From Pseudomonadota bacterium (GTDB taxonomy: Bacteria; Pseudomonadota; Gammaproteobacteria; Burkholderiales; Burkholderiaceae_C): 5,767 nt of DNA. Where the stretch lies: NCBI GenBank assembly GCA_030918015.1, contig JAUPTP010000178.1:1-5767 (forward strand), given 5' to 3'. The position numbers and the translations under genes are program-made. Under the pieces are notes generated by a model. The model saw only the letters and a list, made by a program, of their open reading frames with translations, was not told the DNA's origin and ran no database searches. Positions 1 to 5,767 of the stretch are shown here, piece by piece (within the stretch, counting starts at the first letter, position 1; each line of letters begins with the position of its first letter).

Positions 1-689
1 GCTGGATGGTGGCGCTGAAGAATCTGGGCATCTTCTCGGTGCTGTTCATCGGCATCGGCATGGCGCTGGGCCTGCTGCTGGCGATCCTGCTCGACCAGAA
101 GATCCGTGCCGAAGGCCTGCTGCGCACGATCTACCTCTACCCGATGGCGCTGAGCTTCATCGTCACCGGCACCGCCTGGAAGTGGATCCTCAACCCCGGC
201 CTGGGCCTGGAGCACCTGATGAACCAGTGGGGCTTCGAGAACTTCCGCTTCGGCTGGCTGGTCGACCCCGACATGGCGATCTACACGGTCGTGATCGCCG
301 GCGTCTGGCAGAGCTCGGGCTTCGTGATGGCCCTCTTCCTGGCCGGCCTGCGCGGCATCGACGACTCGATCATCAAGGCCGCACAGATCGACGGCGCGAC
401 GCTGCCGCAGATCTACTGGCGCATCATCGTGCCGAGCATGCGCCCGGTCTTCTTCTCGACGCTGATGGTGCTGGCGCACATCGCGATCAAGAGCTTCGAC
501 CTGGTGATGGCGCTGACCGCAGGCGGCCCCGGCTTCGCCACCGACGTGCCGGCCACCTTCATGTACACCCACGCCTTCACCCGCGGCCAGATCGGCCTGG
601 GCGCGGCCTCGGCCACCGTGATGCTGGCCACCGTCGCAGCCATCGTCGTGCCCTATCTGTACAGCGAGCTGCGCTCGCAGCGCCGCTGA
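1..689 (+). CDS. gtsB: Glucose-type ABC transporter permease GtsB, 5'-truncated
   Basis: One of two inner-membrane permeases of a carbohydrate uptake ABC importer (MalF/UgpA-like, binding-protein-dependent transport family). The frame is open to the left edge, with a Trp codon just before the ATG at position 6. That Met is therefore probably internal, and roughly 65-75 N-terminal residues are missing compared with a usual length near 300. Counting from that Met, hydrophobic segments lie near residues 5-29, 39-60, 88-112, 150-170 and 197-220. The cytoplasmic EAA loop that docks on the ATPase is at about 122-145, with KAA at 124-126, Gly130 and IVP at 141-143. Overall wording (LYPMALSFIVTGTAWKWILN, then an AGGPG turn and PATFMY) matches what I recall of the Pseudomonas glucose permease GtsB rather than the maltose or glycerol-phosphate types. 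The substrate is inferred from this and from glk downstream. The binding protein gene is expected to the left. Confidence 0.85.
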   Translation, partial: WMVALKNLGIFSVLFIGIGMALGLLLAILLDQKIRAEGLLRTIYLYPMALSFIVTGTAWKWILNPGLGLEHLMNQWGFENFRFGWLVDPDMAIYTVVIAGVWQSSGFVMALFLAGLRGIDDSIIKAAQIDGATLPQIYWRIIVPSMRPVFFSTLMVLAHIAIKSFDLVMALTAGGPGFATDVPATFMYTHAFTRGQIGLGAASATVMLATVAAIVVPYLYSELRSQRR

Positions 690-701
690 TCCGGCGCCGG
701 C

Positions 702-707
702 GGAGAG
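702..707 (+). promoter_or_regulatory. Shine-Dalgarno for gtsC
   Basis: GGAGAG lies 7 nt before the ATG at 715, in the 25-nt gap after the gtsB stop. It fixes the start of the second permease and shows that it is translated independently rather than by stop-start overlap. Confidence 0.75.
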
Positions 708-714
708 TCCCCTC

Positions 715-1563
715 ATGAAAAACGTCCACCGCTTCATCATCTTCGGCCTGCTCGGCGTCTTCGCGCTGTTCTTCCTGCTGCCCTTCTACGTGATGCTCGT
801 GACCTCGCTGAAGGACATGAGCGAGATCCGCGGCGGCAGCCTGCTGGCGCTGCCGGCCGCGCTGGACTTCACGGCGTGGGCCAAGGCCTGGTCGAGCGCC
901 TGCACCGGCACCGACTGCAACGGCCTGCAGCCCTACTTCTGGAACTCGATGGCCATGATCATCCCGGCCGTGGCGGTCTCGACCACGCTGGGTGCGCTCA
1001 ACGGCTACGTGCTGACCAAGTGGCGCTTCAAGGGCAGCGAGCTGCTGTTCTCCTTCATGCTGTTCGGCGTGTTCATGCCGCTGCAGGTGGTGCTGCTGCC
1101 GATGTCGCAGATCCTGGGCTGGATCGGCCTGTCGGACTCGATCTGGGGCCTGATCACGGTGCATGTGCTGATGGGCCTGGCCTCGACCACGCTGTTCTTC
1201 CGCAACTACTACATCGGGCTGCCCGACGAGCTGATCAAGGCGGCGATGCTCGACGGCGCCGGCTTCTTCCGCATCTTCGTGCGCATCGTGCTGCCGCTGT
1301 CGACGCCCATCCTGGTCGTCACGCTGATCTGGCAGTTCACCAACATCTGGAACGACTTCCTGTTCGGGGTGGTCTTCTCCGGCGCCGACTCCAAGCCGAT
1401 CACGGTGGGCCTGAACAACCTGGCCAACACCTCCAGCTCGGTCAAGGAATACAACGTGGACATGGCCGCCGCGATGATCGCCGCGCTGCCGACGCTCCTC
1501 GTCTATGTCGTCGCAGGCAAGTACTTCGTGCGCGGGCTGACCGCCGGCGCCGTCAAGGGTTAA
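715..1563 (+). CDS. gtsC: Glucose-type ABC transporter permease GtsC
   Basis: Second inner-membrane permease of the importer (MalG/UgpE-like), 282 aa, a full length for the family. It pairs with the truncated permease upstream to form the sugar channel. Residues 7-29 form the first membrane helix; further hydrophobic segments lie near 76-100, 108-130, 141-163, 192-210 and 250-270. The EAA loop is at 171-194: DELIKAAMLDGA followed by IVLP, with Gly181 conserved. The start at 715 has a good ribosome site 7 nt upstream and gives a short positively charged N-terminus before helix 1. The predicted periplasmic loop between helices 1 and 2 has two cysteines, Cys63 and Cys68, that could form a disulfide. 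The gene sits 25 nt after gtsB and 20 nt before the ATPase gene, so the three are almost certainly co-transcribed. Glucose (or mannose) as substrate is inferred from resemblance to Pseudomonas GtsC and from the adjacent glucokinase. Confidence 0.88.
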   Translation: MKNVHRFIIFGLLGVFALFFLLPFYVMLVTSLKDMSEIRGGSLLALPAALDFTAWAKAWSSACTGTDCNGLQPYFWNSMAMIIPAVAVSTTLGALNGYVLTKWRFKGSELLFSFMLFGVFMPLQVVLLPMSQILGWIGLSDSIWGLITVHVLMGLASTTLFFRNYYIGLPDELIKAAMLDGAGFFRIFVRIVLPLSTPILVVTLIWQFTNIWNDFLFGVVFSGADSKPITVGLNNLANTSSSVKEYNVDMAAAMIAALPTLLVYVVAGKYFVRGLTAGAVKG

Positions 1564-1572
1564 GAAGGATTC

Positions 1573-1576
1573 AGGA
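1573..1576 (+). promoter_or_regulatory. Shine-Dalgarno for the ATPase gene
   Basis: AGGA lies 7 nt before the ATG at 1584. A second purine run, AAGGA at 1565-1569, overlaps the gtsC stop region but is 14 nt away, too far to be the main site. This site and the conserved N-terminus (MGALSIRNVRKTY) select 1584 as the start. The same frame stays open upstream inside gtsC. Confidence 0.65.
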
Positions 1577-1583
1577 TCTCATC

Positions 1584-2648
<1,065 letters not shown>

Positions 2649-2666
2649 TCCGCCCGGCCCGGACGC

Positions 2667-2685
2667 GCCGGCCTCGCCGGCCGGC
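2667..2685 (+). terminator. GC hairpin after the transporter operon, weak terminator candidate
   Basis: GCCGGC at 2667-2672 can pair with GCCGGC at 2676-2681 across a CTC loop, or GCCGG with CCGGC at 2681-2685. It is followed only by TTGTT, not a real U-tract, and starts 19 nt after the ATPase stop. It may attenuate or stabilise the 3' end of the transporter message. As an intrinsic terminator it is weak, so some read-through into glk is plausible. Confidence 0.35.
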
Positions 2686-2700
2686 TTGTTCTGGGCACGA
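2686..2700 (+). promoter_or_regulatory. Possible HexR-like operator upstream of glk
   Basis: TTGT (2686-2689), a 7-nt spacer, then ACGA (2697-2700). The pattern reported for Pseudomonas putida HexR, the KDPG-responsive repressor of glk, edd, zwf and gap, is TTGT-N7/8-ACAA. One base of the right half-site is off. It overlaps the candidate -35 of the glk promoter, where a repressor could act. The match is short and could be chance. Confidence 0.2.
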
Positions 2701-2720
2701 AACCTGCGGCGCGCTAGGAT
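2692..2720 (+). promoter_or_regulatory. Candidate sigma70 promoter for glk
   Basis: TGGGCA at 2692-2697 matches the -35 consensus TTGACA at 4 of 6 positions. After exactly 17 nt, TAGGAT at 2715-2720 matches the -10 TATAAT at 4 of 6. Transcription would start near 2727 and give a leader of about 65 nt before the glk ATG. The surroundings are very GC-rich, which makes the AT-leaning -10 stand out. It is seen by eye only, with no transcript evidence. Confidence 0.4.
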
Positions 2721-2730
2721 GGCGCGCCGC
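2706..2730. repeat. Perfect 9-bp inverted repeat around the glk -10
   Basis: GCGGCGCGC at 2706-2714 is the exact reverse complement of GCGCGCCGC at 2722-2730. The 7-nt loop TAGGATG at 2715-2721 contains the candidate -10 box. It could be an operator, a hairpin in a transcript reading through from the transporter genes, or a by-product of high GC. No U-tract follows, so it is not a standard intrinsic terminator. Confidence 0.6.
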
Positions 2731-2792
2731 TGCCGTTTCCGGCCTGCGCCTGTCCGCACCTTCCTCTTCATTCCCGACTGAACGCCCTGCAG

Positions 2793-3764
2793 ATGAGCTC
2801 CCGTTCGCCCTACCCCCGCCTCGTGGCCGACATCGGCGGCACCAACGCCCGCTTCGGCTGGATCGCGCATGACGGCGCCGCGATCGACCGGGTCCGCACC
2901 CTGCCCTGCGCCGAGCACGCGACGCTGGCCGACGCGGTGCGCGCCTACCTCGCCGGCGAAGGCCTGGGCCAGGCCGGCGCGATGGCGATGGGCATCGCCA
3001 ACCCGGTCACCGGCGACGAGGTCCGCATGACCAACCACCACTGGGGCTTCTCGATCTCGGGCCTGCAGGCCGAGCTGGGGCTGGCGCGGCTGATCGTGCT
3101 CAACGACTTCACCGCGCTGGCGCTGGCGCTGCCCTCGCTGCAGCCGCACGAGCTGCGCCAGGTCGGCGGCGGTGCCGCGCGGGCGCAGTCCGCCATCGCG
3201 CTGATCGGTCCGGGCACCGGCCTGGGCGTGTCGGGCCTGGTGCCGGCGGGCGACCAGTGGGTGGCGCTGTCGGGCGAAGGCGGCCATGTGACGCTGGCCG
3301 CCAGCGACGCGCGCGAGGAGGCGATCATCGCGGTGCTGCGCGAGCGCTATGGCCATGCCTCGGCCGAGCGCGCGATCTGCGGCGCCGGCCTGGTGGCGCT
3401 GTACGAGGCGGCCTGCCTGCTCGACGGCGTGGCCGCGGCCGCATCGACGCCGGCCGACGTCAGCGGCCGCGCGCTCTCGGGCGAGTGCGCGCGCAGCGTC
3501 GAGGCGGCGCAGCACTTCTGCGCGCTGCTGGGCAGCGTCGCGGGCAACCTGGCGCTGACGCTGGGCGCGCTGGGCGGGGTCTACATCGGCGGCGGCATCG
3601 TGCCGCGCCTGGGCGGCTTTCTCGACCGCTCGCCCTTCCGCGCCCGCTTCGAGGCCAAGGGCCGCTTCCAGGCCTATCTGGCGCAGATGCCGGTCTTCGT
3701 CATCGACGCCAGCGTGTCGCCGGCGCTGCTGGGCGTGGCGCGGGCGCTGGATCAGGATCTCTGA
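2793..3764 (+). CDS. glk: Glucokinase (ATP-dependent, E. coli Glk type)
   Basis: Cytoplasmic enzyme that phosphorylates glucose with ATP to glucose-6-phosphate, the entry step to the Entner-Doudoroff or glycolytic route. At 323 aa it matches the E. coli enzyme (321). Visible motifs are the phosphate-binding DIGGTNAR at 13-20, NHHW at 81-84, LNDF at 103-106 with the probable catalytic base Asp105, the GPGTGLG loop at 139-145, the sugar-binding SGEGGH at 160-165 (Glu162, His165), Glu192 in the AERAICGAGL segment, and GGVYIGGGIVPR at 261-272. The ROK-family zinc motif (CxCGxxGCxE) is absent, so this is the glucokinase family proper. The ATG at 2793 places DIGGTN at the usual distance from the N-terminus, although no good Shine-Dalgarno precedes it. 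Its position 144 nt after a sugar importer couples uptake to trapping. It ends 7 nt from the stop of the convergent acyltransferase gene. Confidence 0.95.
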   Translation: MSSRSPYPRLVADIGGTNARFGWIAHDGAAIDRVRTLPCAEHATLADAVRAYLAGEGLGQAGAMAMGIANPVTGDEVRMTNHHWGFSISGLQAELGLARLIVLNDFTALALALPSLQPHELRQVGGGAARAQSAIALIGPGTGLGVSGLVPAGDQWVALSGEGGHVTLAASDAREEAIIAVLRERYGHASAERAICGAGLVALYEAACLLDGVAAAASTPADVSGRALSGECARSVEAAQHFCALLGSVAGNLALTLGALGGVYIGGGIVPRLGGFLDRSPFRARFEAKGRFQAYLAQMPVFVIDASVSPALLGVARALDQDL

Positions 3765-3776
3765 GACCGGTTCAGA
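3760..3776. repeat. Small inverted repeat spanning both convergent stop codons
   Basis: TCTGA at 3760-3764 and TCAGA at 3772-3776 are reverse complements separated by 7 nt that include the palindrome ACCGGT (3766-3771). The glk TGA (3762-3764) lies in one arm and the acyltransferase stop (3772-3774 on the - strand) in the other. No T-tract is present on either side, so it is a poor terminator by itself. I see no other terminator between the two genes. Confidence 0.45.
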
Positions 3777-4953
3777 CCGCGGCCCGGATCGGCAAACGCG
3801 CAACGCCCGCTGACGGAAGATCGACGGGCGGATGCACGGTCGCTGGCCCCGCAAGCCAGCGCCGTGCCGGGGTTTCGAACCACCGCAACACGGCCCACAT
3901 CGTCAACACCAGCACGATCAGCACGCAGGCCAGCGACACAGGGAAATTACCGTCCGAGAGGCGCATGACAGCCATCATGGCCGTGTAGCCGATCAGGCCA
4001 TGAAACAGGTAGATGCCGTACGAGGTTCTACCCACCAGCACCATCACGGGATGGTTGACCAGCAAGCCGCTCACGCCACCCTGATTCGATGCCAGCATGG
4101 TTCTGAGCAGAATCAGCGCCATCAGCGGCTGCTCGATCATCATGATGACCCCGTATCGCACGCCGACAGAATATCGCTCGCCATGGATGCACAAGACCAA
4201 GGCTATAATCAATCCGCCAGTCAGAAATGGCAGATTCATCAGCCCGGAAAAAATCTCCATGTTTTTTCTCTGCCGCAGCAGGACACTCAGCAGGCAACCG
4301 GTCAAGAATCCATCGGCACGCGTTTCCAGTGCACGGTAGAGATAAGCTTCCGATCCCCCAGAAAGCACGACGATCACCCGCCAGATCCAGACCAGCGCGA
4401 TGCCACAGATGAGAAAATGCGCGACTGATCGTCGGGCCTTCATCAGCAGGACAAGAATCATTGGCCACAAAAAATAAAACTGCTCCTCAACCGCCAATGA
4501 CCAGCAATGCGAAACAATGTTGCTCTCGGCTCCCGTCCAGGCCTGATGGTAGTTGATGAAATAAAAAAGTGCTGCAACGACGGCATCCCAGGGGACTGGC
4601 TGCCCTTTCATGATGCGGACAGAAACCACCACTGCCACATACAAGAAAAACACAGGCAGCAGCCGTGCACAACGCCGCCGATAGAACGAACCGATGTTCA
4701 GTCCACCTGTCCGCTCGAATTCATTCATCAACAGGTGGTTGATCAAAAACCCCGATATGACAAAAAATATGCCCACCCCGATGCCACTGGCATCCCCGAG
4801 CAGAGGAATATATTTCCCCGCGCCTTCGGAAATATGACCCACGACGACCAGCAAAACCGCGACAGCACGCAGAAAGTCCAGGCCACCAATCATTTCCTGC
4901 GACAAGACCTTGGACAGGTCATCTCCCGACACTATGGTTCGTGATTTTTTCAT
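3772..4953 (-). CDS. Membrane acyltransferase, OafA/YrhL (AT3) family
   Basis: Integral inner-membrane protein, 393 aa, with about ten hydrophobic segments. AT3 enzymes move acyl groups, usually acetyl, onto surface sugars such as O-antigen, exopolysaccharide or peptidoglycan. Family marks in order are GLDFLRAVAVLLVVVGH at 24-40 (Arg29, essential-type His40), FFVISGFLI at 63-71, FYRRRCARLLP at 90-100, SHCWSLAVEEQFYFLWP at 148-164, TRADGFLTG at 211-219, GRTSYGIYLFH at 308-318 and a closing RWFETPARRWL at 357-367. No C-terminal SGNH domain follows; the tail of about 26 residues after that is Pro/Ala-rich. The start at 4953 has a strong GGAGAAGG site. GC is roughly 45-57% over most of the gene against 65-77% in neighbours, with codons such as ATA, CGA and TTG near the start, which suggests horizontal acquisition. 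The acceptor glycan is unknown. Nothing visible links it to glucose uptake. Confidence 0.88.
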   Translation of the reverse strand: MKKSRTIVSGDDLSKVLSQEMIGGLDFLRAVAVLLVVVGHISEGAGKYIPLLGDASGIGVGIFFVISGFLINHLLMNEFERTGGLNIGSFYRRRCARLLPVFFLYVAVVVSVRIMKGQPVPWDAVVAALFYFINYHQAWTGAESNIVSHCWSLAVEEQFYFLWPMILVLLMKARRSVAHFLICGIALVWIWRVIVVLSGGSEAYLYRALETRADGFLTGCLLSVLLRQRKNMEIFSGLMNLPFLTGGLIIALVLCIHGERYSVGVRYGVIMMIEQPLMALILLRTMLASNQGGVSGLLVNHPVMVLVGRTSYGIYLFHGLIGYTAMMAVMRLSDGNFPVSLACVLIVLVLTMWAVLRWFETPARRWLAGPATVHPPVDLPSAGVARLPIRAAV

Positions 4954-5101
4954 ACACCTTCTCCATAAAGAATGAAATCAATTCGCCTGGGAAATCACCA
5001 AGCAGGCTTATGGACTCATGGAATATGAACCAAAATCTCAAGAAGCGATCACGACAATAATGATCTGACTGGCGGGCATTTCTTGAAGCGGGCGTTGCGA
5101 C
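4954..5101 (-). other. AT-rich leader of the acyltransferase, no clear promoter
   Basis: These 148 nt between the acyltransferase start and the terminator must hold its promoter if the gene is expressed on its own. Read on the - strand, I find TTGAGA, TTGGTT and TTGGTG as possible -35 boxes, but none has a convincing -10 at 16-18 nt. An inverted repeat, GATCA (5047-5051) and TGATC (5061-5065) with a 9-nt spacer, could be an operator. I see no credible small gene. Confidence 0.4.
4957..4964 (-). promoter_or_regulatory. Shine-Dalgarno for the acyltransferase
   Basis: On the - strand, GGAGAAGG ends 3 nt before the ATG (4953-4951), and its GGAGA core is 6 nt away. This supports the first Met over the internal Met21. 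An ATG overlapping this site at 4965-4963 is out of frame and can be ignored. Confidence 0.7.
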
Positions 5102-5135
5102 AAAAAAAAGCCGCGGCCAAGGCCGCGGCTTTTTT
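5102..5135 (-). terminator. Strong intrinsic terminator, bidirectional in form
   Basis: GCCGCGGCC at 5110-5118 pairs perfectly with GGCCGCGGC at 5121-5129 around a tiny AA centre, in practice an 8-bp stem with a CAAG loop. An A8 run (5102-5109) lies on one side and a T6 run (5130-5135) on the other. On the - strand this gives a GC stem followed by eight U residues, 18 nt after the stop of the YfaP-like gene. It should end that transcript and insulate the acyltransferase from it. The T6 run would also let it work on the + strand, although no + gene needs it. Confidence 0.9.
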
Positions 5136-5153
5136 GGGATCGCGGGGACCGCG

Positions 5154-5767
5154 TCAATTCACCAGCGAAGCTTTCCAGTCGCCATCGGCCAGCTTGGTCA
5201 CCTTGACCGTGATCTGCGGGGTGGTGAGCGACTTTGTCGGATCGATGAACGAGCCAACGGCGCCACTGGCCTGGGCCGCCTTCGCGTTCCACGTCTTGCT
5301 GAAGACCTCGCCCGATTTCGCGAAAGCCACTTGCAGCGTCAGGTAGCTGTCCTCCTGCTTGCTCATCCCTTCTTGGGTGGCCACGATCTTGTACTCGCCT
5401 TCCTTGAGCACCGCCTCGTCACAGGACGCGTAATAGTGCTCGGGCCCCACCGTCTGGCTGTCCTTGTCCAGATAACCGGCATCTCCCTGGCGAGCGACCG
5501 TGGCGACGCCATTGGTCGTGCGGGCCGGCAGACCGTAGTAGACATGGGTGCCCGTGGGCTCGACCACATGCAGGTCGAAATCGTTTTCGATATCGGCCAT
5601 GACACCCTTCTCATTCAGCCGCTGCCCGATCTCGGAGGCCGGCACCGACCACGACAGCGTCACGGTGAAGAAGCCCTTGTTGTTCTCCACATTGGTCGGC
5701 GTGACCAGCGCGGCCATCTTCGCGCTCAGCTCGGACACATCCGCACCGGGGCGTGCACCCAGCGACA
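5154..5767 (-). CDS. YfaP/DUF2135-like protein, 5'-truncated, function unknown
   Basis: The frame runs off the right edge, leaving about 203 visible residues and no visible signal peptide. A GTG at 5738 is possible as a start, but the reading frame continues upstream with protein-like sequence (SLGARPGAD), so the true start is probably outside. Counting from that GTG, a beta-rich region contains FDLHVVEPTG at 54-63, VYYG at 66-69, GYLDKD at 88-93 and GPEHYY at 98-103. This pattern (DLHV.EP.G..YYG, then LD.D...GPE) is what I associate with the YfaP/DUF2135 beta-sandwich domain. Alternating hydrophobic strands follow (EYKIVATQEG, SYLTLQVAFA, QITVKVTKL). GC is about 65%, like the host and unlike the acyltransferase. 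A strong terminator lies 18 nt after the stop. No catalytic motif is visible; export to the envelope is only a guess. Confidence 0.6.
   Translation of the reverse strand, partial: SLGARPGADVSELSAKMAALVTPTNVENNKGFFTVTLSWSVPASEIGQRLNEKGVMADIENDFDLHVVEPTGTHVYYGLPARTTNGVATVARQGDAGYLDKDSQTVGPEHYYASCDEAVLKEGEYKIVATQEGMSKQEDSYLTLQVAFAKSGEVFSKTWNAKAAQASGAVGSFIDPTKSLTTPQITVKVTKLADGDWKASLVN

Noticed and set aside
876..1583. An in-frame upstream extension of the ATPase reading frame, back into gtsC.
   Set aside because: It is the out-of-frame shadow of gtsC. The conserved N-terminus and a ribosome site place the real start at 1584.
3257..3988. A 243-codon + strand frame crossing the end of glk into the acyltransferase.
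   Set aside because: It is Arg/Gly-rich shadow coding out of frame with glk and opposite the acyltransferase, and it lacks a ribosome site or any domain.
4247..4268. A6 and T6 tracts forming a 7-bp inverted repeat (GAAAAAA/TTTTTTC), which could suggest a terminator or a slippage site in the acyltransferase.
   Set aside because: It lies inside intact coding sequence (residues about 230-236), has no GC stem, and tracts of six are too short to argue for phase variation.
4945..4950. An A6 run right after the acyltransferase start codon as a possible phase-variable tract.
   Set aside because: The run is short, the frame is intact, and it simply encodes the common Lys-Lys N-terminus. There is no evidence of length variation.
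5083..5346. An 87-codon + strand frame through the terminator and the end of the YfaP-like gene.
   Set aside because: It translates the terminator stem and A-tract as KKAAAKAAA and runs opposite a better-supported - strand gene.

Overview
The window is high-GC DNA, about 67-77% in the 60-base lines I counted inside the transporter and kinase genes. The gene order and protein types fit a proteobacterium. Burkholderiales (a Leptothrix/Rubrivivax/Sphaerotilus-like betaproteobacterium) is my best guess, but the sequence alone does not prove it.

The left two thirds (1-3764, + strand) is a glucose uptake and phosphorylation locus. It holds a 5'-truncated inner-membrane permease (GtsB type), a second permease (GtsC type), the MalK/UgpC-type ATPase that drives them, and an E. 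coli-type ATP glucokinase (Glk). The sugar-binding protein and the first part of gtsB should lie left of the window. Gaps of 25 and 20 nt, each with a Shine-Dalgarno, mark the three transporter genes as one transcription unit. A 144-nt gap before glk holds a GC hairpin, a candidate sigma70 promoter whose -10 sits in the loop of a perfect 9-bp inverted repeat, and a weak HexR-like half-site pair. Glk may therefore have its own promoter as well as read-through from the transporter. Together the genes would import glucose (or a related hexose) across the inner membrane and trap it as glucose-6-phosphate.

The right third is on the - strand. An integral-membrane acyltransferase of the OafA/YrhL type (AT3 family) runs toward glk and ends only 7 nt from the glk stop. 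Its GC is clearly lower (about 45-57% in sampled lines, rising to about 70% at its 3' end), and its codons include several that are rare in the neighbours. This suggests an acquired surface-glycan O-acyltransferase. Its 148-nt leader is AT-rich and has no convincing promoter. A strong hairpin flanked by A8 and T6 tracts (5102-5135) separates it from the last gene. That gene, cut by the right edge, encodes a YfaP/DUF2135-like beta-rich protein of unknown function.

I found no tRNA, rRNA, CRISPR array, insertion sequence or clear novel multi-gene system. The items most worth a second look are the glk regulatory region, the compositionally foreign acyltransferase, and the uncharacterised YfaP-like gene.
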